DNA of 64,000 nt, taken from assembly GCF_000716535.1 (NCBI RefSeq), contig NZ_JNWV01000003.1, positions 124,001-188,000 of the forward strand, given 5' to 3'. The position numbers and the translations under genes were made by a program. The notes beneath the pieces were generated by a model. That model saw only the letters and a program-made list of their open reading frames with translations, ran no database searches and was not told where the DNA came from. This DNA comes from Streptomyces flaveolus. GTDB taxonomy: Bacteria; Actinomycetota; Actinomycetes; Streptomycetales; Streptomycetaceae. Positions 38,686-46,987 of the stretch are shown one piece after another (position 1 is the stretch's first letter; every line of letters begins with the position of its first letter).

Positions 38686-38894
38686 CTCCCCGTCGCATCC
38701 AGCGGGGGCGCGATTGTGCCCAAGTCACCCAAGGCCTCGACGAGTTGTGCGTGGGAACGTCCCTGCGGTGACGGTCGGCGCGAGCAGGGGCGACCGCGCG
38801 GGCGAGGCGGACGCGCGGCCGTACCGGTTCATCGTGCACGGCGGCACGGCACCGGCGCGGGTCCTGCTCGACGGGCGCCGACCGACGCCGACTC

Positions 38895-38923
38895 TTGACG
38901 TGTCTGGTTCAGACCTTTAGCTT
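38895..38923 (+). promoter_or_regulatory. promoter with internal dyad upstream of the alginate lyase gene
   Basis: TTGACG (38895-38900) and TAGCTT (38918-38923) are separated by 17 nt. The dyad GTCTG-GTT-CAGAC (38902-38914) occupies the spacer, a classic repressor position. The start of PL7 is about 100 nt downstream. Confidence 0.6.
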
Positions 38924-38948
38924 CTCGGGTCACCGGCGAACAAGAATG

Positions 38949-38973
38949 CGTTCAGCGTTCACCATCCTGAACG
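38949..38973. promoter_or_regulatory. inverted repeat in the alginate lyase leader
   Basis: CGTTCAG (38949-38955) and CTGAACG (38967-38973) form exact inverted halves with an 11-nt spacer. They lie between the predicted promoter and the gene at 39025, so a second operator or a leader hairpin is possible. The rest of 38686-39024 holds no supportable gene. Confidence 0.45.
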
Positions 38974-39024
38974 CCTCCTTGCTTCACACCGGTCCGCATC
39001 CGGTCCGACGAAGGAACCCCCCAC

Positions 39025-39801
39025 ATGACCCGATCCCGGATTCCCGCGACGACGGCCACCGCCGTCCTCGCCCTCGCCCTCACCGCCCTCGGCACCGGCG
39101 GCGCGGACGCGGCCGACCCGCATGTCGCACCCGGCGGCAACTTCGACCTGTCCGTGTGGCAGCTCCAGGAGCCCGTCGGCTCCCCCGGCAAGCCCACCAC
39201 CATCCCGTCGTCCCGGCTCCAGGGGGCGAACGGCTACCAGGACGCGTACTTCTACACCGACACCCGCGACGGCGCCATGACGTTCTGGGCGCCCGAGAAG
39301 GGCGTCACCACGCCGAACTCCAAGTACGCCCGCTCCGAGCTGCGTGAGATGAACCGCGACGGATCCGCCGCCGACTGGGCGCTCAGCGGCAGCCACCGGA
39401 TGAGCGCGACCCTGCGCGTGGTGTCCGTGACCAAGAACGTCTGCGTCGGCCAGATACACCTCGGCTCCGGCGGTTCCTCCACCAAGCCGCTGGTGGAGCT
39501 GTACTACCACGCGGGCGGCGACATCGTCCTCGGCACCGAGGACTCGCCGGCCGGCGGCCAGAGCCAGCACCCCGTCGGGCACGTCTCCCCCGGCAAGACC
39601 TGGAGCTACACCATCGCCGTGTCCGGCGGGAACACCATCGACCTGACCGTGAACGGCACGACCACGCACTACGCCATCCCGTCCTCCTTCAAGCCGTACA
39701 AGCAGTACTTCAAGGCCGGCTCCTACAACCAGTCCTCCTCGGACAGCACCACCAACGGCGCCCGCGTGGCCTTCTACGGGCTGACCGTCTCGCACGGCTG
39801 A
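39025..39801 (+). CDS. secreted alginate lyase, polysaccharide lyase family 7
   Basis: The 258-aa product has a signal peptide (about 1-30, TAVLALALTALGTGGADA) and a single PL7 jelly-roll domain. All three family signatures are present: YARSELREM (RSELRE, catalytic Arg), CVGQIHLG (QIH, catalytic Gln/His) and YFKAGSYNQSS (YFKAGxYNQ, catalytic Tyr). QIH is usually linked with polyG or mixed preference. It cleaves alginate or related uronates outside the cell by beta-elimination. It is a stand-alone lyase with no carbohydrate-binding module, and no alginate uptake genes are next to it. Confidence 0.95.
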   Translation: MTRSRIPATTATAVLALALTALGTGGADAADPHVAPGGNFDLSVWQLQEPVGSPGKPTTIPSSRLQGANGYQDAYFYTDTRDGAMTFWAPEKGVTTPNSKYARSELREMNRDGSAADWALSGSHRMSATLRVVSVTKNVCVGQIHLGSGGSSTKPLVELYYHAGGDIVLGTEDSPAGGQSQHPVGHVSPGKTWSYTIAVSGGNTIDLTVNGTTTHYAIPSSFKPYKQYFKAGSYNQSSSDSTTNGARVAFYGLTVSHG

Positions 39802-39895
39802 CACGCGGCCCGACCTGCGCGACTGGTGCGAACGGCGGGACGGTCGTAGCGTCGGGTGCACGCGGTCGGACACAGCACGACGGGTGGGAGCGACC

Positions 39896-40378
39896 ATGCG
39901 CGGATCAGTGACGGGAACGGCGATCGTCCTCGCGGCGGGAGCCCTGCTGACAGCGGCCATGACCACGGCGACGGCCAGTCCGCCGGTCACCGCCACGACG
40001 CAGCCTCGCGCCGGCACATCGCCGTCCCACACTGGTACGTCGCAGCCGGTCCTGGTCGACTGCCTGTGGAATCGCACCGTCCGGCCCGACGACTTCATCC
40101 TGGCCTGCGGCGACGGAAACAGCCGTCTCACCGGGCTCCACTGGATCAAGTGGAGCCCGGAGGGGGCGGAAGCCGTAGGCATGAACATGGTCAACGACTG
40201 CAAGCCGTACTGCGCGGCCGGCTCCTTCCACGCCTACCCGGTGACCGTCCGGCTCGACGAGCCCGAGCCCTGGAAGAAGCACCCTGAGGTGCACCGCTAC
40301 AGCCGGATCAGCCTCACCTACCAGGAGAGCCGTCCGGAGGGCTTCAAGCAGGTCATGACGTATCCGCTCTGGGACTGA
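39896..40378 (+). CDS. secreted hypothetical protein
   Basis: The 160-aa product has a signal peptide (about 1-28, GTAIVLAAGALLTAAMTTATA), a Thr/Ser/Pro-rich linker and a compact C-terminal domain (about 50-160; VLVDCLWNRTVRPDDFILAC, LTGLHWIKWSPEGAEAVG, NDCKPYCAAGSFHAYPVTV). It has four Cys, likely two disulfides. This pattern occurs in many small Streptomyces exported proteins of unknown role. ATG 39896 follows GGGAG. It is codirectional with its neighbours but separated by about 95 and 180 nt. Confidence 0.8.
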   Translation: MRGSVTGTAIVLAAGALLTAAMTTATASPPVTATTQPRAGTSPSHTGTSQPVLVDCLWNRTVRPDDFILACGDGNSRLTGLHWIKWSPEGAEAVGMNMVNDCKPYCAAGSFHAYPVTVRLDEPEPWKKHPEVHRYSRISLTYQESRPEGFKQVMTYPLWD

Positions 40379-40560
40379 CGGCACCCGCGCGGGCTGCGCG
40401 GCCGGGCCGTGCGTCTGCCGGGCGTGCCTCGTACGGCGCGTGCCGGTGGTCCGCGCGGGCGATCCCGCGGCCCCGGCTCCTGCCACCGGTGACCCGTCCC
40501 CCCTCATGTTGGTGTGACCCGCACGCCGGCGCCTCCGCGCGCCGACCGAAAAGAGGTCAC

Positions 40561-41538
40561 ATGCCCCGCCTCCCCCGTCTGACCGGTGCCGCCACGGCCG
40601 CGCTCGCGCTCGGCCTCCTCGCTGCCGCGCCCGCCACCGGCCAGGACCCCCTCGTCACCGACGCGCGCGTCCTCGCCCACCTGGACCTGGCCGCCGGGCA
40701 GACGCCCGAGAACATCGCGCTCGACCTCGACGGCTCCGCCGACCTGACCTTCGCCTCCGCCCGGCAGATCGCCCATGTCACCGACGACGGCCGCATCCGG
40801 ACCCGCGCCACCCTGCCCGCCGTCGCGCACGCCGCCACGCCCCTCGTGCACAGCGCCGTGGTCACCGGCATCGCCCGCGCCCACGACGGCACGCTGTACG
40901 TCAACTACGCCACCGGCACCCGCGCGACCGGTGTCTGGCGCCTCTCCCCCGGCGACGCACCGGAGCAGATCGCCGCGCTGCCGGCCGACGGGCTGCCCAA
41001 CGGACTGGCCCTCGACGAGCAGCGGGGCGTGCTCTACGTCGCCGACTCGGCGCGCGGAACCGTCTGGCGCGTCCCGCGGTCGGGCGGCACGGCCACGGCG
41101 TGGGCGACGGGCGCGGCGCTCGCCCCGCTCCCGGCACGGCACGCGCGCGGCTTCGGCGCCAACGGCATCAAGGTCCGCCGGGACTCCGTCTGGGTGTCCA
41201 ACACCGACCGGGGCACCCTGCTGCGCATCCCCGTCCGTCCGGACGGGGCCGCCGGCCCCGTGGAGACCCGGGCCGACGGACTCGCCGGCATCGACGACTT
41301 CTCGTTCCCCGGCCACGGAAGGAGCGTGCTCGCGGCGCTGAACACCGGCAACAGGGTGGTCCTGGTCCGCGCGGACGGCACCGTCACGAACGTGCTCAGC
41401 GCACAGGACGGCCTGTCCAACCCGACCTCCGTGGCCGTCCGCGGCCGAACCGTGTACGTCCCGAGCGCCGCGTCCACCACCCGCCACGACCCGAACCTCC
41501 TCCTCGCCCACCTGCGCCACCTCATCGGCCGGGGGTAG
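40561..41538 (+). CDS. secreted beta-propeller protein (SMP-30/NHL-like)
   Basis: The 325-aa product has a signal peptide (about 1-27, AATAALALGLLAAAPATG). It has repeated propeller blades typical of SMP-30/gluconolactonase or NHL-type proteins (PENIALDLDGSADLTFA, GIARAHDGTLYVNYA, GLPNGLALDEQRGVLYVADS, GTVWRVPRSGG, GANGIKVRRDSVWVSNT, NPTSVAVRGRTVYVPS). Metal-binding residues of true gluconolactonases are not clearly all present, so enzymatic activity is uncertain. ATG 40561 follows AAAGAGGTCAC. Confidence 0.85.
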   Translation: MPRLPRLTGAATAALALGLLAAAPATGQDPLVTDARVLAHLDLAAGQTPENIALDLDGSADLTFASARQIAHVTDDGRIRTRATLPAVAHAATPLVHSAVVTGIARAHDGTLYVNYATGTRATGVWRLSPGDAPEQIAALPADGLPNGLALDEQRGVLYVADSARGTVWRVPRSGGTATAWATGAALAPLPARHARGFGANGIKVRRDSVWVSNTDRGTLLRIPVRPDGAAGPVETRADGLAGIDDFSFPGHGRSVLAALNTGNRVVLVRADGTVTNVLSAQDGLSNPTSVAVRGRTVYVPSAASTTRHDPNLLLAHLRHLIGRG

Positions 41539-41682
41539 GCCTCGGCTGGGGACCGGGACCTGGCCCGGCCCAGCGAGCACCCGGGCGCCCCGCGCCCCGC
41601 GTCGTCGGCCGCGCGTCGGTCAGGTCGGCGGGTCGCGCGAGCCCCGGTGTCGGCCGGGCGCGGTGCGAGGGGCGCGGCGGTG

Positions 41683-44600
41683 TCAGGCCAGTTCCGCCAG
41701 GAGGTCTCCGCCCTCCACCTGCTGGATGCGGTTGATCGCGAGGCGGGAGACGCGTCCCGCCTTGGGGGCCGTGATCGTGGCCTCCATCTTCATGGCCTCG
41801 ATGGTGGCGATCGTGGCACCCGCCTCCACCTCGTCGCCCTCGGCGACCGCGAGGGTCACCACACCGGCGAAGGGTGCCGCGACGTGGCCGGGGTTGGAGC
41901 GGTCGGCCTTCTCCGTCACCGGGATGTCGGAGGCCGCCGCACGGTCACGGACCTGAATGGGCCGTAGCTGGCCGTTGAGCGTGGACATCACGGTCCGCAT
42001 GCCGCGCTCGTCGGCCTCGCCGATCGCCTGCAGCTCGATCAGCAGCCGGACGCCTGGCTCCAGGTCGACGGCGTACTCCTTGCCCGGGCGCAGGCCGTAG
42101 AAGAACGCCTTGCTGTCGAGGACGCTGGTGTCGCCGAAGGACTGGCGGTGCGTGTCGAACTCGCGGGTCGGGCCGGGGAACAGCAGCCGGTTGAGGGTGG
42201 CCCGGCGGTCCTTCGCCAGCCCCTCGCGGTCCTCGGCGGACAGCTCGGGCGCGGGCTTGGGTGCCGCCCGGCCCTGGAGCGCCTTGGTGCGGAACGGCTC
42301 CGGCCAGCCGCCGGGCGGGGTGCCCAGCTCGCCGCGCAGGAAGCCGATCACCGAGTCCGGGATGTCGAACTTGTCGGGGGTCGCCTCGAACGCGTCCGGG
42401 GACACGCCGGCGCCCACCAGGTGCAGGGCCAGGTCGCCGACGACCTTGGAGGAAGGGGTGACCTTGACCAGCCGGCCGAGGATGCGGTCGGCGGCGGCGT
42501 ACATCGCCTCGATGTCCTCGAAGCGGTCGCCGAGACCGAGGGCGACGGCCTGGGTGCGCAGGTTGGAGAGCTGGCCGCCGGGGATCTCGTGGTGGTAGAC
42601 GCGGCCGGTCGGGGAGGCGAGGCCCGCCTCGAACGGTGCGTAGATCCTCCGGACGCCCTCCCAGTACGGCTCCAGGTCGCCGACCGCCTGGAGGTCGAGG
42701 CCGGTGGGCCGGTCGGAGTGGTCGGTGGCGGCGACGATCGCGGACAGCGACGGCTGGGAGGTCGTGCCGGCCATGGAGGCCACCGCGCCGTCGACGGCGT
42801 CGGCGCCGGCCTGGATCGCGGCCAGGTAGGTGGCGAGCTGGCCGCCGGCGGTGTCGTGCGTGTGCAGGTGGACCGGCAGGTCGAACTCGCGGCGCAGCGC
42901 CGAGACGAGCTTGGCGGCGGCCGGGGCGCGCAGCAGGCCGGCCATGTCCTTGATGGCCAGGACGTGGGCGCCGGCCTCGACGATCTGCTCGGCGAGGCGC
43001 AGGTAGTAGTCGAGCGTGTAGAGGCGCTCCGACGGGTCGTTGAGGTCCGCCGTGTAGCAGAGGGCGACCTCGGCGATCGCCGTGCCGGTCCCCCGTACGG
43101 CGTCGATGGCGGGCCGCATCTGGCCGATGTCGTTGAGGGCGTCGAAGATGCGGAAGATGTCGATGCCGGTGGCGGCGGCCTCCTGCACGAAGGCGTCGGT
43201 GACCTCGGTCGGGTACGGGGTGTAGCCGACGGTGTTCCGGCCGCGCAGCAGCATCTGGAGGCAGATGTTGGGGACGGCCTCGCGCAGGGCGGCCAGTCGC
43301 TCCCACGGGTCCTCGGCGAGGAAGCGCAGCGCGACGTCGTAGGTGGCGCCGCCCCAGCACTCCAGGGAGAGGAGCTGCGGGAGGGTGCGGGCGACGACCG
43401 GGGCGACGGCGAGGAGGTCCTTGGTGCGCACCCGGGTGGCGAGCAGGGACTGGTGGGCGTCGCGGAAGGTGGTGTCGGTGACGCCGATGGTCGGCGACTC
43501 GCGCAGGTGCCGGGCGAAGCCCTCGGGGCCGAGGTCCATGAGCAGCTGGCGCGAGCCGGCGGGCGGCTCGCCGGCGGGCAGCGGCGGCAGCTTGGTCAGC
43601 GGGTCGAGCAGGTCGGGCCGCCGGCCGTGCGGCTGGTTGACCGTGACGTCGGCGAGGTAGGTGAGCAGCTTGGTGCCGCGGTCGGCGGAGGAGCGGGCGG
43701 TCAGCAGGTGCGGGCGCTGCTCGATGAAGGAGGTGGTGACCCGGCCGGCCTGGAAGTCGGGGTCGTCCAGGACCGCCTGGAGGAACGGGATGTTGGTGGC
43801 CACGCCACGGATGCGGAACTCGGCGACCGCGCGCCGGGCCCGGCCGATGGCGGCCTGGAAGTCCCGGCCCCGGCAGGTCAGCTTGACCAGCATCGAGTCG
43901 AAGTGCGCGCTGATCTCCGTACCGGCGTGGGTGGTGCCGCCGTCGAGGCGGATGCCGGAGCCGCCCGGGGAGCGGTAGGCGCTGATCCGTCCGGTGTCCG
44001 GGCGGAAGCCGTTGGCGGGGTCCTCGGTGGTGATGCGGCACTGGAGGGCGGCGCCGCGCAGGGTGACGGTGTCCTGGGAGAGGCCGAGGTCGGCGAGGGT
44101 CTCGCCGGAGGCGATCCGCATCTGGGCCTGGACCAGGTCGACGTCGGTGACCTCTTCGGTGACGGTGTGCTCGACCTGGATGCGCGGGTTCATCTCGATG
44201 AACACGTGGTTGCCGTCGCGGTCGAGCAGGAACTCGACCGTGCCGGCGTTGCGGTAGCCGATCTCGCGGGCGAAGCGGACGGCGTCGGCGCAGATGCGGT
44301 CGCGCAGCTCTGGGTCGAGGTTGGGCGCGGGGGCCAGCTCGATGACCTTCTGGTGGCGGCGCTGCACCGAGCAGTCCCGCTCGAAGAGGTGGATGACGTT
44401 GCCCTCGCCGTCGGCGAGGATTTGCACCTCGATGTGGCGGGGCTCCACGACGGCCTTCTCCAGGAAGACGGTCGGGTCGCCGAACGCGGAGGCGGCCTCC
44501 CGGGAGGCGGCCTCGATGGACTCGCGCAGCTGGGCCGGGTCCTCCACGCGGCGCATGCCGCGCCCGCCGCCGCCGGCGACCGCCTTGACGAAGACGGGGA

Positions 44601-45057
44601 AGCCGATCTCGTCGGCGGCGCGCACCAGTTCGTCCACGTCGGTGGAGGGCTGGGAGGAGCCGAGGACGGGCACGCCCGCCGCGCGGGCGGCGGCTACCGC
44701 GCGGGCCTTGTTGCCGGTCAGCTCCAGGGTGGCCGCGCTGGGGCCGACGAAGGTGATGCCGGCTTCCTCGCAGGCGCGGGCCAGTTCGGGGTTCTCGGAC
44801 AGGAAGCCGTACCCCGGGTAGACGGCGTCGGCGCCCGCCCGGCGGGCGGCGCCCACGATCTCCTCGACGGAGAGGTAGGCCCGCACCGGGTGCCCCGGCT
44901 CCCCGATCTCGTACGCCTCGTCGGCCTTCAGCCGGTGCAGCGAGTTGCGGTCCTCGTGCGGGAACACGGCGACGGTGCGCGCCCCGAGTTCGTAGCCCGC
45001 CCGGAACGCGCGGATGGCGATCTCTCCACGGTTGGCGACCAGCACCTTGCGGAACAT
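41683..45057 (-). CDS. pyc: pyruvate carboxylase
   Basis: The 1124-aa full-length biotin enzyme converts pyruvate, bicarbonate and ATP to oxaloacetate for anaplerosis. Domains in order: biotin carboxylase (1-450; FRKVLVANRGEIAIRAFRA, GGGGRGMRRV, RDCSVQRRHQKVIE, EMNPRIQVEHTVTEEVT), carboxyltransferase (about 510-800; VTDTTFRDAHQSLLATRVR, AIKDMAGLL, HLHTHDTAGG), an allosteric/tetramerisation region, and a biotin carrier domain at the C-terminus with the biotinyl lysine in IEAMKMEATI. It stands alone. Long opposite-strand frames across it are coding shadows. Confidence 0.97.
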   Translation of the reverse strand: MFRKVLVANRGEIAIRAFRAGYELGARTVAVFPHEDRNSLHRLKADEAYEIGEPGHPVRAYLSVEEIVGAARRAGADAVYPGYGFLSENPELARACEEAGITFVGPSAATLELTGNKARAVAAARAAGVPVLGSSQPSTDVDELVRAADEIGFPVFVKAVAGGGGRGMRRVEDPAQLRESIEAASREAASAFGDPTVFLEKAVVEPRHIEVQILADGEGNVIHLFERDCSVQRRHQKVIELAPAPNLDPELRDRICADAVRFAREIGYRNAGTVEFLLDRDGNHVFIEMNPRIQVEHTVTEEVTDVDLVQAQMRIASGETLADLGLSQDTVTLRGAALQCRITTEDPANGFRPDTGRISAYRSPGGSGIRLDGGTTHAGTEISAHFDSMLVKLTCRGRDFQAAIGRARRAVAEFRIRGVATNIPFLQAVLDDPDFQAGRVTTSFIEQRPHLLTARSSADRGTKLLTYLADVTVNQPHGRRPDLLDPLTKLPPLPAGEPPAGSRQLLMDLGPEGFARHLRESPTIGVTDTTFRDAHQSLLATRVRTKDLLAVAPVVARTLPQLLSLECWGGATYDVALRFLAEDPWERLAALREAVPNICLQMLLRGRNTVGYTPYPTEVTDAFVQEAAATGIDIFRIFDALNDIGQMRPAIDAVRGTGTAIAEVALCYTADLNDPSERLYTLDYYLRLAEQIVEAGAHVLAIKDMAGLLRAPAAAKLVSALRREFDLPVHLHTHDTAGGQLATYLAAIQAGADAVDGAVASMAGTTSQPSLSAIVAATDHSDRPTGLDLQAVGDLEPYWEGVRRIYAPFEAGLASPTGRVYHHEIPGGQLSNLRTQAVALGLGDRFEDIEAMYAAADRILGRLVKVTPSSKVVGDLALHLVGAGVSPDAFEATPDKFDIPDSVIGFLRGELGTPPGGWPEPFRTKALQGRAAPKPAPELSAEDREGLAKDRRATLNRLLFPGPTREFDTHRQSFGDTSVLDSKAFFYGLRPGKEYAVDLEPGVRLLIELQAIGEADERGMRTVMSTLNGQLRPIQVRDRAAASDIPVTEKADRSNPGHVAAPFAGVVTLAVAEGDEVEAGATIATIEAMKMEATITAPKAGRVSRLAINRIQQVEGGDLLAELA

Positions 45058-45189
45058 CCTGGATTCCCTTCAGCTGCCTGCCGGCGACGAACACCCTGGT
45101 GTCAGCCACGCCTGCCGTACTCGCGGCCACCTTAGGGGGTGCCCGCACGGGTCGATGTGCGAAAACCATCACATTGACGGGGTGGGCGG

Positions 45190-45685
45190 CGCCACAGGGG
45201 CGCGCCGGTCCGGGCCGGTCGGAAGCGGCAGCGCGGCCCCCTGGGGGCTGAGGTCGCAGACGAGGTGGTCGAGGAGAAGTCGCGGTAGCCGGCGGCCAGG
45301 TCGGCGAGGGTGCCGGTGAGGACGGGCCATCCGGGGTCCGTAGGTCCGCGCGGCCGGTCGGTACGACGTTCACCCCGGCGGTGACGCGCCGGGTCGCGGC
45401 CGGCGGCAGTGCAGGCCTCGCGCACGGTGTGCAGCGCGGGGGCGAAGCCGGCCGCACCCCGCGCGGGCGGAGTTCGCCACCGTGGGCCCAGGAGTAACGG
45501 CCGTCGAATTCCGTCTTTCCGGTGCGCAGCAGTGACGCGATGATGTGCAGGGCTTCCTGGAAGCGGGCCAAGGACGGCGGGATTCCGGAAAGCCGGGCGC
45601 AGGAAGAGCGTTCCGAGTTGAATCCGGGAGGTGGCCTCGGCGAGCGCGCTGAGGGTTCTGCCGATTCCGCCGAGCCGGACTAGCG
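45190..45685 (-). pseudogene. luciferase-like (F420/FMN-dependent) monooxygenase remnant
   Basis: Pieces of one LLM-class oxidoreductase occur in order on the minus strand but in different frames: ALAEATSRIQLGTLFLRPAF, then RFQEALHIIASLLRTGKTEF followed by ELRPRG, then TVREACTAAGRDP, and finally VLTGTLADLAAGYRD near the C-terminus. Several frameshifts and the loss of the N-terminal third make it nonfunctional. Boundaries are approximate. It lies between pyc and the rhomboid-like gene. Confidence 0.65.
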
Positions 45686-46519
45686 TTCGACGAAATGCGA
45701 CGGGACCTTCGAATGGGTGTTTCCCGGGCCCTCGGCCGTCAGGGTGGGACCGGGGACAGGCGGGACTGTGCGCGAGGACCGTCGACGCGTGGGCCAGAGG
45801 ACCCGCACGGCGAAGCGGAACCGCTCCCCCCGGCCGTGCAGGAGGCCGAGGACGATCGCCGCGGACACCGCGATCAGGTGCTCGCGGCCGGCCAGGTTGG
45901 GGACGGCGATGGACTCCCACACCATCGATCCGCCGGTCAGCGTGAACACCACCGGCGCGCGCCGGACCACCGAGAGATAGGTGAACAGGCCGACCACGGC
46001 CGCGGAGGGCCCGGTGTCCAGCACCTGGCCGGCCTCGGGCGGCAGCCCGAATCCCCACCAGCCCGGCCCCAGCGCGATCATCAGGCGGGCGGTGAGGGTG
46101 CCGGCCAGGGTGGTGGCGTAGGCGATCACCAGGGTCCGGGCCCGGCCCAGGGCCAGTTCGGCGAGGGCGAAGGCGAGGAAGAGCTGGGTGATGCCCGCCC
46201 ATACCGGCAGATCGAGCGCGGGGACGTAGAGCGACACGGGGGTGCGCAGCAGGGACAGCCACAGCGGCAGCTCGGCCCGGACCCCGCCGAGCCGCTCCAC
46301 CCACAGCTCTCCCGTGGGGTGCTGGGCGATGTCGTGGAAGAAGATGACGCCGAACGCGGCGACGAAGGCCAGCAGCAGCCCAGACAGTCCGCGCCGCACG
46401 AGCCGCCGCACCGGGTCGACCACGATGGCGTGCCACTCGCCCCACAGCGTCCGCCCGGTGAACCGGGCGAGCCGCGCGAGCAGCGGGCGGACCCGCGTGG
46501 TGCGCCCTTCGACGGTCAT
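45680..46519 (-). CDS. rhomboid-like polytopic membrane protein
   Basis: The 279-aa product has about six membrane spans after a basic cytoplasmic N-terminus. The pattern suggests a rhomboid-like fold. A G-P-S motif in DTGPSAAVVGLFTYL could hold the nucleophile and EHLIAVSAAIVLG the histidine, but the canonical GxSG context is weak, so protease activity is uncertain. The C-terminal 45 residues are Arg/Pro/Thr-rich. ATG 46519 gives MTVEGRTTRVRPLLARL. The stop is just beyond the decayed monooxygenase. Confidence 0.65.
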   Translation of the reverse strand: MTVEGRTTRVRPLLARLARFTGRTLWGEWHAIVVDPVRRLVRRGLSGLLLAFVAAFGVIFFHDIAQHPTGELWVERLGGVRAELPLWLSLLRTPVSLYVPALDLPVWAGITQLFLAFALAELALGRARTLVIAYATTLAGTLTARLMIALGPGWWGFGLPPEAGQVLDTGPSAAVVGLFTYLSVVRRAPVVFTLTGGSMVWESIAVPNLAGREHLIAVSAAIVLGLLHGRGERFRFAVRVLWPTRRRSSRTVPPVPGPTLTAEGPGNTHSKVPSHFVER

Positions 46520-46987
46520 GAGGCTCGGCAGCCCGTCGCCGTCGGCTCCCCCGTCACCCGCATCGCTCCCTTCACCTCGCTCCCGGCGGTCCGACCGTGC
46601 GAGGCGGTTTGTCCGTCATCCGTCCGCTTCAGGCGCCACCGTGCGGATGTACGGATCGCTCCGGTACGGCCCGCCTCTCCGTGCAGTCCAGCGAGCCGGG
46701 AGGCGGGCGTCAAGATCCGTGGCGAGGGCGCGCCGGTGTGGGAAGACCCACAGGCGCGCGGCGCCGAAAACAGGGGCCGGGAGGCAACCGGCACCCCCGA
46801 TGAACCGTCCTTGGAAACGGGCTTTCCCGGGGCCGCGGTCAGGAACGAGCACAGAACCTTTCTGTTTCGATCACGAACTCTCGTATAGTGACCGCCAGTT
46901 CACCACCGGTGTCTCGTCTCACCACCCGATGTTCCTGCCAGTCCCGCCCCAGCCCGCCGTCTCCGCCGCAAGGATCAGACCGGACCG
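46520..46987. other. intergenic region upstream of the conservon
   Basis: This is about 468 nt between divergent genes, with no supportable ORF. TATAGT at 46884-46889 is the best -10 candidate for the conservon operon, about 100 nt before its start. No good -35 sits upstream (TCTGTT at 17-nt spacing). The local sequence 46850-46900 is less GC-rich than the rest. Confidence 0.45.

Noticed and set aside
38456..38920. 154-codon ORF overlapping the small secreted protein
   Set aside because: Wrong frame relative to a gene with a clear signal peptide and ribosome site.
41945..45571. Minus-strand frame of 1208 codons overlapping pyc
   Set aside because: It shares the strand of pyc but in another frame, and is Arg/Pro/His-rich. 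Only its first part (above 45190) contains a real remnant, treated separately as the LLM pseudogene.
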